64,000 nt of DNA from Leguminivora glycinivorella (GCF_023078275.1 NC_062975.1:21916641-21980640); one strand, 5' to 3'; shown: positions 33,465 to 44,486, numbered from the stretch's first letter. The notes: a model not told the origin generated them from the sequence alone. Translations and numbers: made by a program.

Positions 33465-36383
33465 TTAATATTTGTACATTTCAGTGTACTCTTTAACTGA
33501 GTACAGTGGTGTCGATAGTAAAAGTTCTTTTAATTGGTGACTAAATATGTCGTCGGAGGTTACATTTCTGATACTGGCGGGTAGGCGTTCATAAAGTGAT
33601 GGACCTATTACTCGCGGGTTCTTGTCGAGAAGCGCTAGTCGGCGCGGCACGGGCAGTAATCGCCCCGTTTGACGGGTTATTCCGCCAAGCATATTTGACC
33701 GTTTGAATTTATGAATATGTTTTCGCGTAAACATTATAATTTCGTACACGTAAAGCGAGTAATAGGTCATCATATTGAATTTTTTGAAGAGCTCTCTGCA
33801 CGAGTGCCTCGGATTCACACCAGCCAATATCCGTACAGCCCGTTTTTGCATCAAAAATACTCGGTCTGAATCTGTTGAGTTTCCATACAAAATTATGCCG
33901 TATTGCATCAGTGAAAAGAAGTACGCGTAGTATATTTGTTTTAGAGCGTCATTTGAGACAATTGGTTTCAGTTTGCGCAGAGCAAATAAAGCGCTGCCCA
34001 AACTTCCACACAAATTGTCTACGTGGTCTTTCCACTTCAGCTTGGCGTCAATTGTGAATCCGAGGAACCTGCATGACTCGCAGCGTGGTATCGGACTCTG
34101 TACCAGTGGAATGTGTGTGGTGTTTCCAGCTGAGAACAGCATTATGTTCGACTTTGTAGTGTTTAAGACAAGGCCGTTTGACGAGAACCACTCGTGTAGT
34201 TGGTGGTAAGCGTTTGAGATATTTTGCTCGAGTTGTGTATACGTGTGAGCAGTTACTACCACGGTGGTATCATCAGCAAACAACACTGTCATACCTTCGG
34301 TAACAGAGGTAGGGAGGTCATTTATAAATATCAAAAACAGGGTGTTTCCGAGCGCAGATCCTTGTGGGATACCTAATTTGAGTACTCCTGCCTTGGATCT
34401 AATGTTTTCAATGGAGCCTGATATCTCCATTTTGACCTCTACCGTCTGCCTTCTATTTTCAAGGAACGATGCAAATAAATCATGAACTTTATTTTTTATT
34501 CCGTAATGCCCTATCTTTTCCAGAATCAGTTCATGACTTACTACATCGAACGCTTTCGATAGATCGCAGAATACCCCTGCTACCTTCTCCTTTGCATCTA
34601 AAGCGGTTGAAATGCAATCGTATATTTGATATGCCGCTGTTGTTGTAGATCTACTTTTTCTATACGCGTATTGTCTGTCCGTCAGTAGGTTATTTGTCTC
34701 GAGATGATGCATTAAAGTATTAGATATAATTTGTTCTATAATTTTAGATATATTAGGTACAATGGTGATGGGCCTGTAGTTGTCGACTGAACATTTTTCC
34801 CCTTTACCTTTATATACTGGACATACACGAGTGCATTTCAACACGTCAGGGTATACTCCACAAGTGAACATGGTGTTTATAAGATGTACTAGCAACCCTG
34901 CAACGATTGGCCAAACACACTCGAGTATGTCCAGAGATATGTCGTAAAAGTCCAAGGTCGTGTTTTTTTTCATCATGGACCGTAACACACGGTTGAGGTC
35001 TGTCAGAGTAATTTTAGGTAGGACTAATTCAGGTACGTTTGTGTTGTGTAATTGTTGTTGTACGTGATGTACAGAGTCCGATTTATTAATATTTAATTTA
35101 AACTTCGAAGCTACTGTGAGAAAGTGTTGGTTTAAGTGTTCTGGTACTTCCTGAGTTGGTATATTTTTTCCGTTGTCATCCTTTAGGGACATGGTATGTT
35201 GCGCTTGTTTTGTGGATGCTTCCTGGTTAACGACACGCCACATTTCTTTCGACGGATTTTTGCTATTGACAATGCGATTTGCATAATAATCTCGTCGTGT
35301 TGTCAAGGTCTCGGATTTTATACGATCAGCTTGATAGCTGATGCGTTCCGTTAGGGTTTCCAGTTCCGGGTATTGACGTTTCATTTCAGTTAAACCGTTA
35401 TAATCTAAAATGTGTTTCGCGAGGGTTTCATTAAGCCATGGGACCGACTTATTTTTCTTTAACAAAATATTTTTGATTGGGAAATGTACATCAATATAAT
35501 ACTTTAAAACGTTAAATAATTTATTAAATTTATTGTCAATAGAAATAATGTCGTCAAAAATAAAATTCCAATTGTAATTTTCAATGTCAATATAAAACAA
35601 TAATAAGGATTGGTCAGTATATAGCCTCTTTTTGATGTGAGTGTTTGGCTTGATTTTTTGTCTCACCTCATCTACGGGCAAAGTAAACACCTGAGCGCTG
35701 TGGTCGCTGATGGGGGTGTCGAGCGGCGCGGCCGCGACGCCCCTCCACCCGCGCGCCACCAGCCCGCAGTCGATGCTACTTGCACTGTGCGCGGTCACAC
35801 GGGTCGGAAACTCAACACAGTTTCTACACATGTAGCTTTGAAGGATCTCATCTACTCGCCGTTTAGAAATGTTATCCGATAAAAAATCGACATTATGATC
35901 TCCGACCAAAATGAACTTTTTATCCTCATTTGTAAGTTTATCTAATAATAAATCTAAGTTATTTAAATACATGTCAAAATCACCATTTCCGGTGCGATAT
36001 AAAACAATAATAATCAAATTTAAATTACATATTTCAATTGCAGTGAATTCAAAATGAAACTCGATAGCTAATGTCTGTAGGTCATTTCGCGGCCGATATT
36101 CAACATCGCCCCGTGTGTACAGCGCGACGCCGCCGTGTGCTATGTTTTTACGACAGTAGCTGTTTGCGAGCCGATAGTCACATAACCTAACTCGCTCGAT
36201 TTCGTAGTTTTTGCACCATGTCTCACTACAAGCTAGTACATCGGGCTTTTCTGAGTTTAATAATAAGTCTAGTAACCCGGATTTGCCGCATATTGACCTT
36301 ACATTTTGGTGGATGACTTTAAAACGTGAAGATTGTGCTAGCGTGGCGGGCGGTCGCCGCTGGTCACTAGGTAGTTTTTTGGC
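33465..36383 (-). CDS. LINE ORF2: endonuclease plus reverse transcriptase
   Basis: The frame is open from just after a TAA at 36384-36386 to the stop at 33465, up to 972 codons. No ATG occurs in the first part, so initiation would need reinitiation or frameshifting from ORF1, or a start codon has been lost. The apurinic-type endonuclease lies first: VIHQNVRSI, LACSETW, VGDHNVDF, SIDCG and PISDHSAQ. The reverse transcriptase follows with RPITIVPNISKIIEQII, FCDLSKAFDVVSHELI, GIPQGSALGNTLFLIFIND and the catalytic FADDTTVVV. The C-terminus resembles CR1/Jockey elements. No internal stop or frameshift is visible. Function is copying the element by target-primed reverse transcription. Confidence 0.9.
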   Translation of the reverse strand, partial: AKKLPSDQRRPPATLAQSSRFKVIHQNVRSICGKSGLLDLLLNSEKPDVLACSETWCKNYEIERVRLCDYRLANSYCRKNIAHGGVALYTRGDVEYRPRNDLQTLAIEFHFEFTAIEICNLNLIIIVLYRTGNGDFDMYLNNLDLLLDKLTNEDKKFILVGDHNVDFLSDNISKRRVDEILQSYMCRNCVEFPTRVTAHSASSIDCGLVARGWRGVAAAPLDTPISDHSAQVFTLPVDEVRQKIKPNTHIKKRLYTDQSLLLFYIDIENYNWNFIFDDIISIDNKFNKLFNVLKYYIDVHFPIKNILLKKNKSVPWLNETLAKHILDYNGLTEMKRQYPELETLTERISYQADRIKSETLTTRRDYYANRIVNSKNPSKEMWRVVNQEASTKQAQHTMSLKDDNGKNIPTQEVPEHLNQHFLTVASKFKLNINKSDSVHHVQQQLHNTNVPELVLPKITLTDLNRVLRSMMKKNTTLDFYDISLDILECVWPIVAGLLVHLINTMFTCGVYPDVLKCTRVCPVYKGKGEKCSVDNYRPITIVPNISKIIEQIISNTLMHHLETNNLLTDRQYAYRKSRSTTTAAYQIYDCISTALDAKEKVAGVFCDLSKAFDVVSHELILEKIGHYGIKNKVHDLFASFLENRRQTVEVKMEISGSIENIRSKAGVLKLGIPQGSALGNTLFLIFINDLPTSVTEGMTVLFADDTTVVVTAHTYTQLEQNISNAYHQLHEWFSSNGLVLNTTKSNIMLFSAGNTTHIPLVQSPIPRCESCRFLGFTIDAKLKWKDHVDNLCGSLGSALFALRKLKPIVSNDALKQIYYAYFFSLMQYGIILYGNSTDSDRVFLMQKRAVRILAGVNPRHSCRELFKKFNMMTYYSLYVYEIIMFTRKHIHKFKRSNMLGGITRQTGRLLPVPRRLALLDKNPRVIGPSLYERLPASIRNVTSDDIFSHQLKELLLSTPLYSVKEYTEMYKY

Positions 36384-37284
36384 TTAACCGTGTTGAAGTG
36401 CCTGATGGACACGCCAGCCGGCCAGTGCTTGTGACTACGTACTACACCTACTTTATTCGCCGCCACATCAATTTTGAAGGACGAGTAATGACCTCTCGTG
36501 ACCTTCAGCTGTTCACACCTATCTACCTGGACTCCGATGCTGGTTTGGATGTGATTAACGACGTCGTCGCAGCTGGTTTCCTCGTTCAGGTTGAAGATGT
36601 GCAGGCTAACGGACCGCGGCGAAGCCGCTCGCAACCCACCGTGAGGCTTCACCGAAGCCATGACCGTCGACATCGGGGTGCCACCGGCGCGCACGCGATG
36701 TCACGAGGTGCCACCGGCGCGCACGCAGCATCATGAAGTGCAGCTACTCGTATTGGAGCGTATGCAGCATCAGAAGGTGTCAGTAAAGTGCACCTCGCAG
36801 GAGGGACCGTCACAGCTGGAAGTGCCAGTGGGGCGGATGCAGCAGTCGGTGTACCTTTCACGACAGAACTTGGCTCCTTTTCCGCTACTCCCCAATCCTT
36901 TGGGGGTACCACTACACCCTGGGTGACTGGAGGCCGGACAAGAGGATAGGCTGGTTTTGGTGCTGCACGGACAGGTGGCTCGGAAGAGATGTCGTCTGAT
37001 GATGATGGTTGAGCAGCCAGGCTTTCTGACTGCAGTTTGCGACGGGTGCGGGTTCGGAGCCGCGGCAGTTCCACCGGCGTTCGATCTGCAGGACCTGGAG
37101 GAGTCTTGTAGGATGTCTCGTGCTTCGATGAAGATGTATTCTCTGTGGTTGGTGCTAGTGTTCCTTGTGTAGTGTCGTCAATAAAGTGTAGTGCTTGTGG
37201 ACCTGAGTCATTCAGTAATGATGTCTTTACCTGTTGTAGATCAAGGTCAGTTTGGTCGTTATTAAGTATTTGTGCAGGCCTACG
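36338..37284 (-). pseudogene. LINE ORF1, split by a frame change and lacking an ATG
   Basis: Part a is open from 37284 to 36649 (AQILNNDQTDLDLQQVKTSL near its start; proline/alanine-rich with repeated ACAPVAP later). Part b, in another frame (36694-36338), encodes SVSLHIFNLNEETSCDDVVN, then EQLKVTRGHYSSFKIDV and HWPAGVSIRHF, like the conserved C-terminal domain of insect LINE ORF1 proteins. The two overlap by 46 bp, so a one-base indel would join them. Neither has a plausible start codon at its head. ORF1 proteins bind the element RNA. Confidence 0.75.
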
Positions 37285-37581
37285 TCACTCGCTCGCAGCT
37301 CGCAGTCGCGCGTTAAGTACCTACCCACCCCCTAGCAGTTGTCTCGAGGTAACAAGTAGCCGAGAGGCGCCACGCGTCCGCCTGTCGCGTGGCACGTACC
37401 TACTATTCTTGTGAGTCAAAAGAGTTGTGCCTGCTCGTTCACTGAAAAGATCGCTCCCAACTAGTACGATCTCCGAAGTGTACTAAGGCATTTGTCGTTT
37501 TGCCGGCAAGTGAAGGATCTGTTACGTTAGTAACTTATTAATCAATAATAATCTATGTCGATAGGTTTGGGGAAACCCTTA

Positions 37582-37911
37582 TTGATGGTCTGATTTGAAA
37601 AATCTGTGCGCCATCGTGGAAGATACGATATCACCCAGTAAGGGTTATTGCTTTCGTGTTGTGATAGAAGTTACCTTTGGCTGGTTTAGTCGCGGACCGA
37701 CCGCCGCGCGGAGCGATCCGCACTGGACTAATCGTCTGGAGCATCGTCACACAGCAGATTTCTATGCAACTTCCCATACAATAAAATATAACTAACGGTG
37801 ACAGAAAGTTTGATGCAAAGACGATAAGCACTAAAATACTGTTTTTCTACTCCCGAACTGTTATTCGTCATTTACAGGGTCGTGCTCTTTAAAACCCTAC
37901 ATAAAAATCTA
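37582..37911. other. Unassigned intergenic sequence
   Basis: A GC-rich part near 37690-37740 is followed by AT-rich sequence. No gene or clear repeat ends. Confidence 0.4.
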
Positions 37912-38048
37912 TTCCCCAAAGCCAGCGTCACCCGGTTTTCCGCGCATGCGCGCAGTATCGAAAAAACTGAAAACGCATTGTTTGGCTCTTTAACCAAGGC
38001 AACGCATTGTTATAACGATACTGCGCGCGTGCGCGGGAAGGCTTTGGG
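37912..38048. repeat. Hairpin element with GC-rich arms
   Basis: CCCCAAAGCC and TTCCGCGCATGCGCGCAGTA at the left pair with TACTGCGCGCGTGCGCGGGA and AGGCTTTGGG at the right. Confidence 0.75.
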
Positions 38049-39377
38049 CAGCTGAGCTGACAGTGCCAACCTTTGTGTCAAAATACAGGCAACATTTTAG
38101 TTATTCAAGTAATATTATTATACGGTGTTTAACTGAGACACATTTGTCTTTTTTGTTTAAAGCATAAAATACTATAAATTATTTTATTTTAGTAATAGTA
38201 TTATTTTTCATCACATTTGCTGTTTAAAGAATATGTGTGTAACTTCAGGGAGCGTTGAATGGCACGGACGGGTCCGCGCGGACGACAACATCAACTTCAT
38301 ATAAATTGGTCGCGCGGATCGCTACAACCCTACAATCGACACTAAAACCAGCCTTTGACTATTGGTAACTGAAAAACCTGCTTAGCTTTTACTCGATAAA
38401 TGGCCAATAACTGAATACACTACGCCCACTACGGTGCTGAAGATTATTGATGATTTTGATTAAAATTAGACTTGCATGTTTTTTGTGGAAAGACATAATT
38501 TTTCTGTTCTAACGTTTACATTTATTTTCTGATTAAATAAAACATTTTAAAAGTACAAAAACTTTTATTGCGTATAAATATATAAACGTCACATTCATTT
38601 TTTATTTATTTAAAAATATCTAATAATACAAGGCACTGGTACATTCTAACAGGTGCCCTGAGCGAAGCGAACGGTTTTAATCTTTTATATAATAAACATT
38701 TCTTTTAATGAAATTCAATAGTTCGAAATATCACTAATAAAATTTAGGAAAATATACATACTTTGTCATTATTATTGATTATAAAAGATATCTAAGTAAA
38801 AAATATTTGTTAAAACAATCAAATTAAAATATTTAGTTTCTCAACGACGACGATTTAATACGGGACTGACAAAGCCCATACAAAAAAGCGTAACCCTGAT
38901 ATATACATATAGTTTTTTAGTCTTAAAACTAGATGGCGCTGTTTCGCAGCCTGGAAGTGGCAAAAATCATATTTTCCCCAAATATTTTTGCGTGTTTTTA
39001 TTTCACGATATCACGTCAATACTCATTTTGAAAAAAAAAAATTGTAGGCATCATCAGTGTAGTTATGATAGTAGTTAATAGGGGGCGCTACAAAATTGAG
39101 GTACGATTCTTAGTATGAAGATTGTAAATCCTATATAAATTATCATTGCCTATAGCTTGAAAACGCTACCATGCAATAATTCCTATGAAAATAGGCGATT
39201 TTTATGACTAGTGCTGCCAAGACAACAGAATTATCTCGGACTAGACATCATAAGAGGAAAATCGGACTATTTCAAGACTAATAACGCATATTGCATATCA
39301 TTACACGTGTAACTATATGCATATCATAGCCATGCAAACGATCATTCTGGCGGCGGTGGGTAAGTTTTATGCCTTTT
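38049..39377. other. Intergenic, AT-rich
   Basis: A piece of the CTGGTTTTAGTG MITE family lies near 38270-38355 (ends in GACACTAAAACCAG). The remainder has no supported feature. Confidence 0.4.
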
Positions 39378-39641
39378 GGGCATTTTCAGAATTTGGGACA
39401 CCCCAATTAGCGTAAGTCGTTAACAAAAATTAACTCGCTGTCAGTTTTGTGACGACGATTAAGCATAAAATTTGTCTAAAGATTAACTTTTATCAACGTT
39501 CTGAATGTAGATTACGGCTTATTGTTTATGTAATTAACACAAAAACTCTTCAAATTTCATGCTTAATTATCATCGCAAAACTGACAGCGAGTTAAGTTGT
39601 AAACTTACGCTAATTTTGGGTCCCAAATTCTGAAAATGCCC
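39378..39641. repeat. Palindromic MITE with GGGCATTTTCAGAATTTGGG ends
   Basis: The left GGGCATTTTCAGAATTTGGG pairs with the right CCCAAATTCTGAAAATGCCC. AACTCGCTGTCAGTTTTG pairs further inside with CAAAACTGACAGCGAGTT. Confidence 0.85.
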
Positions 39642-39754
39642 CATAAGCCGGGTCCACACAGCGAGGCAATTGTACGCGTCTCAGACGGTCAGTGTATACG
39701 TGCCTCGGCAGAGGCAGGTTGCTCTGCTGCCTAAACGCTCTCGCTGCCTCGACA

Positions 39755-39896
39755 GTACAGTCAACCAATTGGTACCCTGGGCCACTTTACAACCATGTCA
39801 AAATGACAAGCAGTAAGAGATTTCTTACAATGTGATTTATAACGTCACTATGACATAGTTCTACAGTGGCCTAGGGTTCCAATTGGTTGACTGTAC
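39755..39896. repeat. Palindromic MITE, GTACAGTCAACCAA family, copy 2
   Basis: GTACAGTCAACCAATTGGTA pairs with ACCAATTGGTTGACTGTAC-type sequence at the right; same family as 28679-28804. Confidence 0.85.
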
Positions 39897-39958
39897 ATTA
39901 GGTCTGCGATACACGGGAATTTGCTCAAGCTAGAGGCATGTGTATCGCAGGCCTTACT

Positions 39959-40078
39959 ACAGTCACCGGCATAAATAAGTGATGATTTCCGTACCTTGTC
40001 ATATTAACGTCTTGTTTTAAATGTCAAACGATTAAAAGCGACAAGGTACAGAAATCATCACTTTATGCCGGTGACTGT
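39959..40078. repeat. Palindromic MITE with ACAGTCACCGGCAT ends
   Basis: ACAGTCACCGGCATAAATAA pairs with TTTATGCCGGTGACTGT, and GTACCTTGTC pairs with GACAAGGTAC. Confidence 0.85.
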
Positions 40079-40126
40079 ACAAGGAACACTGGAGTTGCAT
40101 ATGTCTACGTGGGGTTACCCTCATCT

Positions 40127-40227
40127 GACCCTCTAGCACAACTTGCCTTGTCGCGCGCGAGTTCATACTTGAAGTCGCGCATGATGTATGAACTCGCGCG
40201 CGACAAGGCAAGTTGTGCTAAAGGGTC
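40127..40227. repeat. Near-perfect palindrome with CGCGCGCGA arms
   Basis: AGCACAACTTGCCTTGTCGC pairs with GCGACAAGGCAAGTTGTGCT; the arms extend through GCGCGAGTTCATAC/GTATGAACTCGCGC. Confidence 0.85.
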
Positions 40228-41413
40228 TGGTAGGATAATAATGATCAGAAACACACTGCGCATAACATGTTCACACACAACACAACATACATCATGTTGA
40301 AACACTTTTCTTCGAATGGCAATATTGCAGAAAAAATAGTTGACATTATTACTACCACGCATACGACACATTTGGCAGAATATTGTTTTACAGGTCGATT
40401 TTGATTTAGCATTATTTTATATACCATAATAATCATATAGCATACTATTACAAGAGCAAAATTATGACACGTTATCAAAAAGGAAATATTGTCCCAGAGT
40501 CACCGTTAGGTACGACAACGAGCGAAGCTAGGAGGAGTGTTAGGTATCTTACATCCCTAATACATTCGAATCGCTATCAAAAACCAAATTGGAAGGAGAA
40601 AGACAACTATGCCGCCTAAATATTATCTGCGAAAGTACTATTCGACTAGAAGACTATTATGCTCATTAACATTATGCCAACATACCATTCGGTATCATAA
40701 AAATCCGCGAAATTATTTATGCCAAAGCCACAGATCAATACAACAAGATGGCCCTTACAGGGCGACTCGCGGTCACCAAGCATACGACAAATCAGGTTTA
40801 TAAAAGTTTGAACGCGTGCGACACCGATCAGTAGCGCCCAAGTATACGACCCGCTAACAGTGTCCGTGTCCGCTCGGGAAAAAATCTTAAATAATCAATT
40901 TTGGTTGCAAACAATGGTCTCTTACAGCATAAAGTGGTGTGGCAAGTCTTCTAACACTTCTACATGTAAAAAAGATGGAACAACATTCCACAGTTAAGTC
41001 AAATTAATTATTTTGTTGAATATTGTTTATTGTCCGCGGAGTTCATTTATACTGGTCAATATGGTTGTGCTGAGCGGCGCCGAGGCGCGTCCATCCCTCT
41101 TTACCGAGTTAACAATGTGATATGCTATCCCTTTCACGTAAACGACTAGGCATGGGGCCATGTTAGTTTATGTCTGTTGCGGGAACTTCGTACTGCCGTT
41201 CGTACCATGTGCTACCATTTTATGAAATATAAAAGAAAGCAGATTTGTAATAGTGAATAATTATCTAGAATCTGTAGAGTCTGTAGTGGTATTTAGTTCA
41301 TTGATTAGTTTAGAATATTTAGTTGGTTATTTAACTTAGTAAACGTAAGTAAAAATGCACAGTTTAGTTATTAGTTACTAGAATGATTTTTATTGAGATG
41401 CTATCACAATTAT
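40228..41413. other. Unassigned intergenic sequence
   Basis: Several sub-100-codon open frames without motifs. I see no gene, RNA or repeat boundary that can be supported. Confidence 0.4.
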
Positions 41414-41572
41414 CATCCTCCTTGCGTTATCCCGGCATCGGCATTCGCCACGGCTCATGGGAGCCTGGGGTCCGCTTTGGAAACTACTACCAAGATTTGG
41501 CGTAGGCACTAGTTTTATGAAAGCGACTGCCATCTGACCTTCCAACTCGAAGGGTAACTAGGCCTTATTATA
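41414..41572 (-). mobile_element. SINE family 1, truncated copy
   Basis: Has the CTCCTTGCGTTATCCCGGCA end and the body to GGGTAACTAGGCCTTATTA, then loses similarity before the tRNA head. Confidence 0.75.
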
Positions 41573-42191
41573 ATTTAATTATAATATTATAATTTGTTGC
41601 AAAACAAATTCACCACAGTACTGGTACCGGTACCATTGTCTATAATAGACATGTCCCATTCCCATCCCTACTGCTAATCATAAAGGCGCGCCATTATTTG
41701 AAACGACCAATGGCAGCACCGTGCGCGCCCGCCTCACCCCGCAAGGATTGGTGATTTGCGTCTCGAACAATATCGCTTGCATTTGGCTTCTAGTGGGGTG
41801 TTCTGTGGCCAAAGCATATTCTGCGTAAGGTGTTTCTGCCAAGAACTATTATACGAATCTAATATATACGAAAAAAGTTTCTGCAAGACATTAGTGAACC
41901 GTCTACGTGCTATAAAGACAGCTTATCCATCAGGAGGGCCGTATGCTTATTTCTTATTTCCCACCGATGAACTATTCAAAAAAACTTATACAATATTTGG
42001 TAATATGTAATATCCTTATTTATACATTGCCGTCTTGAAATTACAGTACTTAAAACATTAAAGAATAAAAGATAACTAGGTATCTTATCACTAGTATAGG
42101 AATGCCCTTAGGTACTCATAGTTTGCTTCTGTTCGGAGACACGAACGCGAAGGGATGACCGGGTTCCTACAACGAAACTCTTGTTTACCTA
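41573..42191. other. Unassigned intergenic sequence
   Basis: An 84-codon open frame near 41756-42010 has no known motif and no gene context. Nothing else seen. Confidence 0.35.
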
Positions 42192-42512
42192 CTCATCATT
42201 CTCCTTGCGTTATCCCGGCATTTGCCACGGCTCATGGGAGCCTGGGGTCCGCTTTGACAACTATCCTCAAGATTTGGCGTAGGCACTTTTTACGAAAGCG
42301 ACTGCCATCTGACCTTCCAACCCGAAGGGTAACTAGGCCTTATTGGAATCAGTCCGGTTTCCTCACGATGTTTTCCTTCACTGAAAAGCGACTGGCAAAT
42401 ATCAAATGACATTTCGCACATAAGTTCAGAAAACTCATTGGGACGAGCCGGGTTCGAACCCGCGACCTCCGGATCGAAAGTCGCACGCTCTTACCGCTAG
42501 GCCACCAGCGCT
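42192..42512 (-). mobile_element. SINE family 1, full-length tRNA-derived copy
   Basis: On the - strand it starts AGCGCTGGTGGCCTAGCGGT (A box TGGCCTAGCGG) with a B box GGTTCGAACCC, both RNA polymerase III promoter elements. The body ends at GGGATAACGCAAGGAGAATG and a TGATGAGT tail. This is the reference copy for the partial ones at 19184, 41414, 46347, 47625 and 56683. Confidence 0.9.
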
Positions 42513-42766
42513 TTTTACTCGTTTGAAACTCTTATTTACTAATCTGGGGGCACGGCAGTGCCCCCGCCAAGTCGAGCAAAAAGAGGCACAGCCGTACCAT
42601 CCTTTTCTCGAAGCATTTTAGTATACCTTATTGGATAATCATTTTGTCACGTGATTATAATAAAATGTATATACCTAACAGAAAGACAATGATTAAAATT
42701 GAATTGAGCTTGTACTTTACATTTAAAATTAATAATACAGATAGTAGTTATGTTAAATAATAAAAT
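42513..42766. other. AT-rich spacer
   Basis: No supported feature. Confidence 0.4.
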
Positions 42767-42955
42767 GTGAGTGTGCACGGGAAAACGTCCCGCTTTGTCA
42801 GTTTATTCATATAAAGATACAAGTGAACCTCGCCTTAACACGTTCGGTGCCAGTGACACATACGTTGTGTTCATTTTCGTACAAAATCATACCTACTGGC
42901 AGTGAATGTGTTAATGGTAACCGACAAAGTGGGACGTTTTACTAAACACACTCAC
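42767..42955. repeat. MITE, GTGAGTGTG family, copy 2, with a nested insertion
   Basis: Ends GTGAGTGTGCACGGGAAAAC and GTTTTACTAAACACACTCAC as in copy 1 (21229-21372). Copy 1 reads CTCGCCTTAATGGTAACC where this copy is interrupted at TTAA, proving the later insertion. Confidence 0.85.
42839..42910. repeat. 72-bp TTAA-flanked element nested in the MITE
   Basis: CACGTTCGGTGCCAGTGACA and CTGGCAGTGAATGTG form imperfect inverted ends directly inside TTAA duplications at 42835-42838 and 42911-42914. Confidence 0.85.
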
Positions 42956-43016
42956 AAATAATATTGACCACTTAAAAGTTATTTCAAATAATAGTTACAA
43001 GGGGAAAAGTCATAGT

Positions 43017-43471
43017 CAGGGCCCGTAACTTTTATGCCGATGACATAAATTTGACGTCACGCTGCATATAGGATGATTGAAATAATTTTATTGTAATAAT
43101 TAATCATTATTCATCAATCAATTTAATCATGTACAAATGACTTCAAAAGTGAGCTACTCATACGTAAAATAATTAATACCTACTTGATACGTGAAACGAA
43201 AAGGAAACAATTTTGTTTTGTTTTTATAATTTATTGAAATATGGTAACAAAACTATTTAATAAAAGGTATGTATAAAAATAAACAAATAATTTAATTTAC
43301 TATTCACGTATCAAGTAGGTATTAATTATTTTACGTATGAATAGATTAGTATTGAAGTCATGATTAAAATGATTGATGAATAATGATTAATTATTAAATA
43401 AAACTCTTGAATCATTCTATATGCAGCGTGACGTCAAATTTATGTCATCGGCATGAAAGTTACGGGCCCTG
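43017..43471. mobile_element. hAT-type element that is one long palindrome
   Basis: The left end CAGGGCCCGTAACTTTTATG pairs with the right end CATGAAAGTTACGGGCCCTG, and pairing continues for about 65 bp. A second paired block, ACGTAAAATAATTAATACCT with its complement, lies further in. The 8 bp GTCATAGT flanks both ends (43009-43016, 43472-43479). A related end is present at 63285-63335. Confidence 0.9.
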
Positions 43472-43479
43472 GTCATAGT

Positions 43480-44224
43480 TTAATCGCTCGTATTAATTTT
43501 TATAACCAAGCAAGTGAAAGATTCCAAAATTGTATCACGAACTTAGCGAGAGGTTCGAAAAGTGGAATCTTAAGCGTTATGAGATTTAAAGAAATTTTGC
43601 CCCCGAGTAAAATACGCTTTATCCTAGTAAAAAATAATAGCACGATTAAAAATAATTACTGGAATTCGGAAGTTAATTCGGCACGGCTTAAAGTGTAGAT
43701 GTGATTGATAACATTATTTTTTCAAAGCTATTCCTTACTTGTCAAATCAGTGTAGCTTAGACTGTCCTGAGGGCCTACCAAGAGCTAAGTTCGACGTATT
43801 CCTTCCCTGTCACACTTACATATGATTTCTCAAGTGCGACAGAGAGGCACACACTTCGATTCGAACGTGGTTCACGGTAACCGCTCAAGTATGTACTTGC
43901 ACTGCCTACGCTTATAAGAGTTATGAGTGGTTAAAACTTGAATAATTAAAAATTGTGATTTTTATATACCTACTGCACGACGACCATACTAAATCTCACA
44001 GTACGTCAGCGATACCTAATAATAAAGCTATTTTAAAGACTACATAGTTACACATAGTATAATAATAAAAAGAAAGAGATCAGAAGGTGTTTTAGACGGA
44101 ACAAAAATAGTACAGCTCAGATATAGAACATAGACAGACGCCTTGACCACTCCACCTGTAGTTAGGGCTGCCTCTTATGTCTTCCAAAGTGGAAAGGGAA
44201 CCTAACGGCCCAGCCACGAAGATG
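43480..44224. other. Intergenic sequence, partly repeat-derived
   Basis: Positions about 43490-43650 loosely resemble the 410-bp repeat at 11337-11757 (alternating GCGAGAGGTTCG and TTTGCCCCCGAG phrases). The rest is unassigned. Confidence 0.4.
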
Positions 44225-44360
44225 GTTTAAGCCCGGCAGCGGTGAGCGGCGGCCATACGTGCGAATGAAAAGTCCCATCGCTGTGTCTCGCTCCAATGTA
44301 TGGCCGCCGCTCACCGCTGTCGCGCTTAGACCAATCACGTAAGCCCGGCAGCTGAGCGGC
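44225..44360. repeat. GC-rich inverted repeat
   Basis: GCAGCGGTGAGCGGCGGCCA pairs with TGGCCGCCGCTCACCGCTG, and a third partial copy (GGCAGCTGAGCGGCG) follows. Non-coding. Confidence 0.7.
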
Positions 44361-44486
44361 GCCGTACGTGCGAAAGAAAAGACCAATGTCGTGGCTGAGG
44401 TGTAAAACCTAAGTATTAAAAGTAGTGGGTGAGGCACACACGACGTTAACTTATCTACATTCTACTTATGACAGTTTTCCTCCTTA

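Larger units (their letters stand above)
33121..37556 (-). mobile_element. CR1/Jockey-like non-LTR retrotransposon, near full length
   Basis: Flanked by the 8-bp duplication GTCGATAG (33113-33120 and 37557-37564). The 3' end on the - strand is an AATCT-type short tandem tail instead of poly(A). Order on the - strand is a 5' leader (37556 to about 37285), ORF1 in two overlapping frames, then ORF2 with endonuclease and reverse transcriptase. ORF2 is open throughout, so the copy is young or recently active, although ORF1 appears broken. Confidence 0.85.
32967..37580. repeat. MITE split by the LINE insertion
   Basis: The left end TAAGGGTGTCCCCAAACCTA (32967) is matched by TAGGTTTGGGGAAACCCTTA at the right (37562-37581). 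The two ends are now 4.6 kb apart only because a LINE flanked by GTCGATAG duplications sits between them. Removing the LINE and one duplication leaves a MITE of about 170 bp. Confidence 0.75.

Noticed and set aside
42440..42505. Possible tRNA gene
   Set aside because: A and B boxes belong to SINE family 1; the rest of the tRNA fold is not kept and the body is the repeat.
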